Shown: positions 7,030 to 11,864 of the stretch, one piece after another
Numbering within the stretch: the first letter of the stretch is position 1
Layout: each line of letters begins with the position of its first letter
Assembly: GCA_003153055.1 (NCBI GenBank)
Contig: PMBV01000201.1
Coordinates: 1-11,864 of the forward strand
Direction of reading: 5' to 3'
DNA: 11,864 bases
From: Myxococcales bacterium
GTDB taxonomy: Bacteria > Myxococcota > Myxococcia > Myxococcales > Myxococcaceae
Position numbers and translations under genes: made by a program
Notes under the pieces: model-generated
What the model saw: only the letters and a program-made list of their open reading frames with translations
Database searches by the model: none
Told to the model about the DNA's origin: nothing

Positions 7030-7060
7030 GGGCTCAACTGCCGGAGTGAGGGCTCAACAG
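7021..7060. repeat. 20-bp tandem repeat, two copies, spanning both convergent stop codons
   Basis: Copy 1 (7021-7040) and copy 2 (7041-7060) differ at three positions (5, 19 in alignment and adjacent unit end). Both contain TGAGGGCTCA, a short inverted repeat that gives a TGA on each strand. The exporter gene stops in copy 1 (7027-7029) and the convergent glycosyltransferase gene stops in copy 2 (7056-7054). A third partial copy (ccggggt) begins at 7061. The simplest origin is slippage duplication of the shared gene end. Confidence 0.85.
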
Positions 7061-8262
7061 CCGGGGTCGGGACCGGGACCGGGAGCGCGTACGGGGGCGG
7101 GGACGGACTCGGGGACGGACTCGGGGGGCGGGGGCGGCTTCACCTCCTCGAGGAACATGCCCTTCACCACCCGATACTCCTTGTCTCCGTACTTGATGGT
7201 CTCTTTGAAGAAGCCGACCACGAAGTAGTAGACCTGGGCCAGGTCCCAGAGGGGAATCAGCCAGAAGTACTTCAGCGTCCCTTTGATCGTTTTGAGGTAG
7301 AGCGCCTCGGCAGTGACCGCCACCGCCACCCGCGAGAGACACGCGGCTGCGAAGACTCTCCAGTCGAACGTCAAGAGCCCGGCGATCTCCGGGTACAGGC
7401 TGAGGCCCGCGAGGTACACGTAGCGATTGCCGGCGACCAGCTTCTGGTTGATGAGCCAGCGAACCTTCTGCCGGTGCGTCTGACCCACCGTCTTGTCCGC
7501 GAAGTGGACCGGGCAGTAGATGTTCTTCAACACCGTGCGCTTGCCGGAGCGGGCGAAGAGGTGCGCGTACGCCTGGTCCTCGGCGAGGAAGGTGTTGACG
7601 AAGTTCCACCGATCTTCACCGAGCCCGTGGAACTCGCTCAACCGGAAGCCGATGGAGTGCCCCAGCGACACCCGGTTGACCCGGGAGAGGTAGTACCAGC
7701 CCACCACGATCACCGCGCTGTCGCAGTTGTTGGCGAGCTTCAGCCCCGAGCCGATGGTGTTCGCGCCGAAGTCGAACTGCGGCGACGAGACGACCGAGAC
7801 CCCGGGCTCGTGCAGCGCCGCGACCATCTCGGACACGTAGCTCGGGCCCACGCGAACGTCCGAGTCCGAGATGATGAACAGATCGTGCTTCGCGCGCTGG
7901 TGCCCGTCATAGAACGCGTCGATCTTCCCCCAGTAGGCGTTGCGGGTGCTCGAGAACACCAGCTCGGCGTCCACCTCGGGGTACTTCGCGATGAACCGAC
8001 GGACCAGCGCCACCGCCGGGTCCGTCTCCCGCGAGGCGACGAACACGAGCTGAATCGGCCCTCGGTAGTCCTGGTGAAAGAAGGCGTCGTAGTTGAGCTC
8101 CTCGCCGTCCTCCACCTGGTAGCAGGGCTTGAGGATCGTCACCCCCGGAAAGCACTTCAGGCTCGACACCTGGGGGCGCGTCGTGAAGATGAACCAGACA
8201 AACGCGGCCAAACCAGACAGCTGAATCGCGATGCCAAAGGCAGCCAGCGCGTAGAAGAACAT
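7054..8262 (-). CDS. GT21-family membrane glycosyltransferase (ceramide glucosyltransferase/HpnI-like), copy 2
   Basis: A 402-residue relative of the other GT21 gene, predicted to add a sugar to a membrane lipid. Order of features: N-terminal helix (about 5-27), TILKPCYQVEDGEE (42-54), a donor region VASRETD (75-81), FIISDSDVRV (129-138) with an intact DSD, AEDQAY (227-232), the Q-KVRW motif (265-269), then hydrophobic C-terminal segments (about 300-325 and 332-352). All canonical GT21 acidic motifs are in place, unlike copy 1. The last 27 residues are a Pro/Glu/Val/Ser-rich tail (PPPPPESVPESVP and onward) encoded by G-rich repeats on the plus strand, probably a disordered cytoplasmic end. 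ATG 8262 lies 7 nt after the epimerase stop, so both genes are likely one transcript. Donor and acceptor are unknown; a sphingolipid, hopanoid or other lipid would fit. Confidence 0.88.
   Translation of the reverse strand: MFFYALAAFGIAIQLSGLAAFVWFIFTTRPQVSSLKCFPGVTILKPCYQVEDGEELNYDAFFHQDYRGPIQLVFVASRETDPAVALVRRFIAKYPEVDAELVFSSTRNAYWGKIDAFYDGHQRAKHDLFIISDSDVRVGPSYVSEMVAALHEPGVSVVSSPQFDFGANTIGSGLKLANNCDSAVIVVGWYYLSRVNRVSLGHSIGFRLSEFHGLGEDRWNFVNTFLAEDQAYAHLFARSGKRTVLKNIYCPVHFADKTVGQTHRQKVRWLINQKLVAGNRYVYLAGLSLYPEIAGLLTFDWRVFAAACLSRVAVAVTAEALYLKTIKGTLKYFWLIPLWDLAQVYYFVVGFFKETIKYGDKEYRVVKGMFLEEVKPPPPPESVPESVPAPVRAPGPGPDPGC
7063..7083 (+). other. Canonical G-quadruplex motif
   Basis: Four G-runs (7063-7066, 7069-7071, 7075-7077, 7081-7083) are separated by loops of two to three bases, which satisfies the standard G3+ N1-7 rule. 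It lies 34 bases after the exporter stop on the plus strand, so it would be in the exporter mRNA's 3' untranslated end. The opposite strand encodes the Pro-Gly-rich end of the convergent glycosyltransferase. It could affect transcript ends or convergent transcription. Folding is not shown, and G-rich codons for proline alone can create such runs. Confidence 0.45.
7099..7122. repeat. 12-bp direct repeat x2 encoding ESVP-ESVP on the minus strand
   Basis: Two identical units, ggggacggactc at 7099-7110 and 7111-7122, lie back to back inside the 3' end of the second GT21 gene. They encode the repeated Glu-Ser-Val-Pro in its Pro-rich tail. Being a multiple of three, copy number changes would keep the reading frame. 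Nearby G-runs (7093-7097, 7123-7128, 7130-7134) make this one of the most G-biased stretches of the window. Confidence 0.8.
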
Positions 8263-8269
8263 GCTGCGC

Positions 8270-9283
8270 TCAGAGCCTTCCCTCTCGGGCGTCGGGGATC
8301 ATCGCGAGCAACGACGCCTTGAGCGCCTCCCGGGTCGGTCGCTCACAGCGCCACCCGAGGCCCTTGATCCGCTCGATGCTCAGGCGGGTGATCGGCACGT
8401 CGCCCTTCCAGCCGCGCGGCGTGGTGCCGTACTCGAAGCGCACCTTCTTCGCGTCGAGCCCGAGGAGCTCGACGGCCATCTCGGCGATCTCCCTCACGGT
8501 GATGTAGTCGCCGGTCGCGACGTTGTAGGGCTCGAACCGCTTCTCGGTCTTCTCGTGAGCGAGCAAGACGGCCGCGATGATGTCGGAGACGTGAATGTAT
8601 GACTTGCTCTGAGTGCCGTCGCCCAGCACCTTCAAATACGTGGGGTCCTTCAGCAGCCGGCGAACGAAGTCGAAGCCGACCCCGTGCGTCTGCCGAGGCC
8701 CGACCACGTTCCCGAACCGGAACGCGCAACCACTCAACCCAGACATGGCCGAATAGGCGGCGATGAGGCCTTCGCCGGCGGCCTTGCTCGCGCCATAGGT
8801 CGACGCGGGGATCATCGGGCCGTAGTCTTCGAAGGCAGCCACCTCGCCCAGGTCTCCGTAGACGCCGCTGCCCGAGGCGTAGAGGATTCGCTTGGCCGAG
8901 GTGCGCCGCATCGCCTCGACGACCTGGTGGGTGAGGTAGGTGCCCTCCCAGAAGTCGACCGTCGGGTCGGTGGCGGCCTTGGCGATGTCGGGGTTCGAGG
9001 CCAGGTGAATGACGACGTCGTGACCGTCCATCGCCCGCACCAGCACCTCGAGCTCCTTCACGTCACCCCGGACCACCTTGAACCGGGGGTCGGCGAGGTG
9101 CTGCTGAAAGTGCCACTCGCGCCCTGACGAGAAGTTGTCGAAGATGGTCACCGCGGGGGCTCGACGTCGGGTCAAGAGCTCGTCGACGAAGTGACCGCCG
9201 ATGAACCCCGCCCCTCCGACGATGAAGAACCGCTGTGACGGGATGATGGAGGTGGCCGTCGTGGTTCCACTGGCCAGGCTCAT
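8270..9283 (-). CDS. Extended-SDR NAD-dependent nucleotide-sugar epimerase/dehydratase
   Basis: A 337-residue Rossmann-fold enzyme acting in the cytoplasm on a nucleotide-linked sugar. GGAGFIGG at 23-30 is the NAD-binding loop, Asp49 of IFDN follows the second strand, and S137/S139 with Y163-G-A-S-K167 are the catalytic Ser and Tyr-x3-Lys. The C-terminal part has LGDGTQSKSYIHVSD and RGWKGD (290-295), the latter shared with the divergent epimerase. I chose ATG 9283 because an earlier in-frame start at 9394 would run through the divergent promoter and into the other gene. The 17 or so residues before the Rossmann strand are a Ser/Thr-rich leader without a signal peptide. It is divergent from the related epimerase and followed by GT21 copy 2. 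Likely classes are 4-epimerase, dehydratase or C3/C5 epimerase on an NDP-hexose or NDP-heptose; the sequence does not decide. Confidence 0.88.
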   Translation of the reverse strand: MSLASGTTTATSIIPSQRFFIVGGAGFIGGHFVDELLTRRRAPAVTIFDNFSSGREWHFQQHLADPRFKVVRGDVKELEVLVRAMDGHDVVIHLASNPDIAKAATDPTVDFWEGTYLTHQVVEAMRRTSAKRILYASGSGVYGDLGEVAAFEDYGPMIPASTYGASKAAGEGLIAAYSAMSGLSGCAFRFGNVVGPRQTHGVGFDFVRRLLKDPTYLKVLGDGTQSKSYIHVSDIIAAVLLAHEKTEKRFEPYNVATGDYITVREIAEMAVELLGLDAKKVRFEYGTTPRGWKGDVPITRLSIERIKGLGWRCERPTREALKASLLAMIPDAREGRL

Positions 9284-9359
9284 GTTGACGTTCCCGCCTT
9301 TCGGTCCTAAGAAAACTGGTCCCTCGTTAACACACGACTTTTGCTGCGACACCCAAAAA
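9284..9359. promoter_or_regulatory. Divergent promoter region between the two epimerase genes
   Basis: These 76 bases separate two divergent start codons and must hold promoters for both directions, or one shared regulatory site. The stretch is clearly more AT-rich than its surroundings. On the plus strand TTGACG at 9285-9290 is 17 bases from TAAGAA at 9308-9313, a weak sigma-70-like pair for the interrupted epimerase. I found no good pair for the minus strand. A GTTAAC palindrome lies at 9326-9331. Neither gene has a strong ribosome-binding site. Confidence 0.4.
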
Positions 9360-10031
9360 ATGAAACTCCTGGTTACAGGCGGAGCAGGTTTCATCGGCAG
9401 TCACCTGGTCGAGCATCTCATCAGAGAGGGTCACACCGTTCTGGTGTTCGACAATCTCAGCACAGGCAAGCTGAGCAACCTCGACAGCGTGAAGAGCTCA
9501 CCTTTGTTCAGCTTCGTCGAGGCTGACATCAAAGACACGGCCGCGGTGGACGCCGCGGTCAAGGGGCAGGACTTCGTCTTCCACCTCTGCGACAACAGCG
9601 ACATTCGCTACGCCGCGAGCCACCCCGAAGACTACATTCACCAGAACATCTTGGGCGGCGTCCACGTGCTGGAAGCGATGAAGCGGCACGGCGTGAAGAA
9701 GATCGCCTTTCCGTCGAGCACGACCGTCCTCGGCGACGCGTCGGCGGTGCTAACCCCGGAGCACTACGGCCCCCTGCAGCCGATGAACCTCTACGGCGGC
9801 GCCAAGCTGGCGATGGAGGCGCTGCTCTCGGCCTATGCCTACACCTTCGACTTCCAGGTCTGGATCTTCAGGTTCGTGGACATCGTCGGGGGCCGCATCG
9901 ACCACGGCGTCATCTTCGACTTCATCAGGAAGCTCAGGGCCAACCCGCGCGAGATGGAGGTCCTGGGTGACGGCTCGCAGACCCGGTCGTTCATGATCAT
10001 CGACGACTGCGTCGATGCCATCTGGTACTAG
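9360..10031 (+). CDS. NAD-dependent nucleotide-sugar epimerase, N-terminal part ended by in-frame TAG
   Basis: This is 223 codons of an extended-SDR epimerase. GGAGFIG at 7-13 binds NAD, Asp31 of FDN follows strand two, and S120/T121 with Y145-G-G-A-K149 are the expected catalytic residues. LGDGSQTRSFMIIDD (about 202-216) is the usual substrate-domain entry. TAG at 10029-10031 ends it after DAIWY, where family members continue for about 85 more residues. The same frame continues immediately after the stop with the missing C-terminal domain, so this is either a recent nonsense mutation, a sequencing error or readthrough. Truncated here, the protein would lack much of its sugar-binding domain. 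ATG 9360 is chosen because the Rossmann strand starts at once; no clear ribosome-binding site precedes it. The protein resembles the divergent epimerase throughout. Confidence 0.8.
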   Translation: MKLLVTGGAGFIGSHLVEHLIREGHTVLVFDNLSTGKLSNLDSVKSSPLFSFVEADIKDTAAVDAAVKGQDFVFHLCDNSDIRYAASHPEDYIHQNILGGVHVLEAMKRHGVKKIAFPSSTTVLGDASAVLTPEHYGPLQPMNLYGGAKLAMEALLSAYAYTFDFQVWIFRFVDIVGGRIDHGVIFDFIRKLRANPREMEVLGDGSQTRSFMIIDDCVDAIWY

Positions 10032-10295
10032 GTGAACCAGCTCCACGAGAAGGTGAACCTGGTGCACATCGGGAACTCGGATCGCACCAACATCACCCAG
10101 GTGGCCCATCTGATCGCAGAGGTGCTGGCCCTCAAGGGGGTCGAGCTCAAGTACACCGGCGGCAAGAAGGGCTGGAAGGGCGACGCCTTCACGAACTTCA
10201 TCACGTCCGACACGCTGGATCGGCTCGGCTGGAAGGCGAAGCTCAACACCGTCGAGGCGGTCAAAGAAGCGGCGCGCCGGCTCGCCGGCAAGTGA
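10032..10295 (+). pseudogene. C-terminal remainder of the interrupted epimerase (same frame after TAG)
   Basis: These 87 codons continue the upstream epimerase in the same frame with no further stop and the same G/C third positions. They carry the family's closing pattern: HIGNSDRTNITQVAHLIAEVL, then GKKGWKGDAF and a LGWKAKL segment before the final helix. The GWKGD word is also in the divergent epimerase at the matching place. With the TAG read as an amino acid the whole protein is 311 residues, a normal family length. A GTG directly follows the TAG and could in principle restart translation, but no ribosome-binding site is visible and the fragment would not bind NAD. I treat it as the remnant of one broken or recoded gene. 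Confidence 0.75.
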
Positions 10296-10359
10296 ACGCC
10301 TGAATGGCCGGCCGACCGGGCTGCCTCCACTCGCGCGAATCTGCTAGACGTACCCCGTG

Positions 10360-11864
10360 ATGGCCGGGGGAAAGACGGACCAACAGCTGCTCCTCGTGGG
10401 AGCCACCGACGGCGATGCCCAGGCCTTGCTTCGCGCCCTCGGAGGCGGCTGGGCCGTGCGGCGCGCCCAGTCGCACGAGGCGCCAGAAGACCTCGCTCGC
10501 CTTCCGAGCCTCGAGGCCGTCCTCCTCGCCAAGCCCGGCCCAGGCCAGCTCACGAGGTGGCGCGCCGCGTTGAGCGCGGTGAGGAGCTCCGCCAGCCTCC
10601 TGGCCCTGGCCGACGACTCGACCGAGCCCGAGCTGGGAAGCTGGCTCCTGGCGGGCGCGGACGACGTGGCCTTCCGCGCCCAGCCTGAGCTCGTCCCGGT
10701 GACGCTCGAGCGCCTCCGGCGGGACCGCGCCCGAGTCGAGCAGGGCTCGGGCGACGAGGAGCGCCTCCGGGCGGCCACCGCCGACCTCCTGCAGCTGGCG
10801 CGGAGCCCCACCTTCCGGGGACCAGCGCTCGATCCGGCCATGCGAGAGGCGACGACGGCCGGGGTCCGTGCCATGGGGGTCGACCGCTGCAGCCTCTGGC
10901 GGTTCGACGAGACCCGCTCCGCCCTGTGCCTCGTGGATCGCTGCGACGCGAGGACCCAGGGCCACGCCCAGGGAGAGCGGCTGCTGGCTCAGGAGTACCG
11001 AGCCACCCTGGCGGCGCTCTTGGGCCAACAGCTCGTGGCGGCGAGCGACGTGGCCGAGGACCCCCGGCTGAGCGGCTTCGCCCGGGGAGGTGTCCGGTCT
11101 CTCATCGGCGTGGCGCTCTCGCTCAGGGGAGAGCTGGCCGGGGTGCTCTTCTTCGAGCACTTCGGCGCGCCACGGCGATGGACGGCGGCGGAGGAAGCCT
11201 ACGCCGCGGCGCTGGCCGGCGTCGTGTCGCTGGCGTTCGAGGGCGCCGAGCGCCGCCGGCTGGAGCAGGCGCTCTCCCAGTCCAAGCGCCGGTACCAAGA
11301 CCTGTTCCTCCACACCTCGGACGTGATGGCGCTGTACCGGGTCGCCCCGGACGGCACCATCGTGTGCGAGGACGTCAACGCGGCGGCGGAGGCGGCCTGG
11401 GGGCTCACGCGGGACGAAGTCATCGGCCGCCAGCTCCATGAGGTGCTCGAGCCGAACAGCGCCGGGAAGCTGAAGGAGCGCTTCGCCCAGGCCGTCGCGA
11501 CGCGCTCCGCGGTCGTCTACGAGGAGGCCCTCGACCTCCCCACGGGGACCCGGTGGTTCAACAGCGCGGTCGTGCCGGTGCTGGACGATGAGGGCCGAGT
11601 GCAGCAGCTGGCCGTCATCGCCCGCGACGTCAGCTTCCGGCGCGAGGGTGACGCGCTCAAGCGGCGGCTCGAGCTGCAGCTCGTCGACTCGCAGAAGAAC
11701 GAGGCGCTGGCGCACTTCGCCGCGCACATCGCGCACGACGTCAACAACCTGCTCACCGTCATCATCGGCCACGCCCAGCGACTCTCGGGGGGCGCCAGGG
11801 ACACAGGGCACGCCATTCTCGAGGCGACGGCGCGCGGCCGCGAGCTGACCCAGCAGATCCTCAC
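10360..11864 (+). CDS. Sensor histidine kinase (receiver-like, GAF, PAS, HisKA), 3' end cut by window edge
   Basis: 501 codons are visible and the frame stays open to the right edge. Residues 8-120 look like a receiver fold (LLLVGA start, GADDVAF near the end), but where the phosphoacceptor Asp should be the sequence reads EAVLLAKPGPG, so it is probably not phosphorylated. A GAF domain spans about 140-295 and a PAS domain about 308-425, ending in VIARDVS. The dimerization/phosphotransfer helix follows, with AHIAHDVNNLLTVIIGH and His459 as the expected phosphorylation site. The HDxNN form is typical of hybrid kinases. There is no membrane segment or signal peptide, so it is likely cytoplasmic. 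The ATP-binding domain and any receiver lie beyond the window. The start is ATG 10360 (or GTG 10357 next to it). It lies 64 nt after the epimerase; a link with the sugar locus is not shown. Confidence 0.88.
   Translation, partial: MAGGKTDQQLLLVGATDGDAQALLRALGGGWAVRRAQSHEAPEDLARLPSLEAVLLAKPGPGQLTRWRAALSAVRSSASLLALADDSTEPELGSWLLAGADDVAFRAQPELVPVTLERLRRDRARVEQGSGDEERLRAATADLLQLARSPTFRGPALDPAMREATTAGVRAMGVDRCSLWRFDETRSALCLVDRCDARTQGHAQGERLLAQEYRATLAALLGQQLVAASDVAEDPRLSGFARGGVRSLIGVALSLRGELAGVLFFEHFGAPRRWTAAEEAYAAALAGVVSLAFEGAERRRLEQALSQSKRRYQDLFLHTSDVMALYRVAPDGTIVCEDVNAAAEAAWGLTRDEVIGRQLHEVLEPNSAGKLKERFAQAVATRSAVVYEEALDLPTGTRWFNSAVVPVLDDEGRVQQLAVIARDVSFRREGDALKRRLELQLVDSQKNEALAHFAAHIAHDVNNLLTVIIGHAQRLSGGARDTGHAILEATARGRELTQQIL

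Noticed and set aside
7030..7060. Rho-independent terminator between the convergent genes
   Set aside because: The inverted repeats are only four base pairs (TGAG/CTCA) and there is no T-run on either strand.
104..8262. Calling the region a hopanoid gene cluster because of HpnI-like and HpnN-like genes
   Set aside because: No squalene-hopene cyclase, HpnH, HpnG, HpnK or HpnJ gene is visible, and GT21 and MMPL proteins serve other lipids too.
9284..9394. Upstream start for the minus-strand epimerase at 9394
   Set aside because: It would cross the divergent promoter and overlap the start of the other epimerase; the added residues do not match SDR proteins.
10304..10320. GGCCGGCC palindrome after the second epimerase as a terminator
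   Set aside because: The 8-bp palindrome has no loop and no following T-run.
10261..11811. 516-codon open frame on the minus strand opposite the histidine kinase
   Set aside because: The plus strand shows GAF, PAS and HisKA motifs; the antisense translation has no recognisable family and shadow-like composition.

Overview
The window is GC-rich, densely coding DNA with strong G/C preference at third codon positions, GTG/TTG starts and 4-base gene overlaps. Together with a multidomain GAF-PAS histidine kinase beside a large surface-sugar/lipid locus, this suggests a deltaproteobacterium-like host, most likely Myxococcota. That assignment is inference: there is no rRNA or other marker gene. No tRNA, CRISPR array, insertion sequence or phage gene was seen.

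Layout. (1) Bases 1-4340, minus strand, read right to left: a GtrA-like membrane protein, a GHMP sugar kinase of the heptose-7-phosphate kinase type, a short TalC/FSA-type transaldolase, a GmhA-like SIS sugar-phosphate isomerase, a GT21 (ceramide glucosyltransferase/HpnI-like) membrane glycosyltransferase, and the edge of one more possible gene. Several junctions are stop/start overlaps (GTGA, ATGA, TTGA, ATGGTGA), so the run behaves like an operon, with one 88-nt break before the transaldolase. (2) 4513-7029, plus strand, divergent from (1): an 838-residue RND/MMPL lipid exporter resembling HpnN. (3) 7054-9283, minus strand: an extended-SDR NDP-sugar epimerase/dehydratase followed 7 nt later by a second GT21 glycosyltransferase, which converges on the exporter gene. 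(4) 9360-10295, plus strand, divergent from (3): a second related epimerase, interrupted by a single in-frame TAG. (5) 10360 to the right edge, plus strand: a sensor histidine kinase (degenerate receiver-like region, GAF, PAS, HisKA) cut by the window end.

How it may work together (inference): isomerase and GHMP kinase are the kind of pair that makes activated heptose from sedoheptulose 7-phosphate. The transaldolase could influence that sugar-phosphate pool, the epimerases could modify the nucleotide sugar, two GT21 enzymes could transfer sugars to a lipid acceptor (sphingolipid, hopanoid or other), and the GtrA-like and MMPL proteins could move the sugar carrier or finished glycolipid across membranes. 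I read the window as a glycolipid assembly and export locus with an unknown product. Points worth a second look are the TAG-interrupted epimerase, atypical motif residues in one GT21 and in the exporter, a 20-bp tandem repeat that carries stop codons for both convergent genes, and a G-quadruplex motif beside it.
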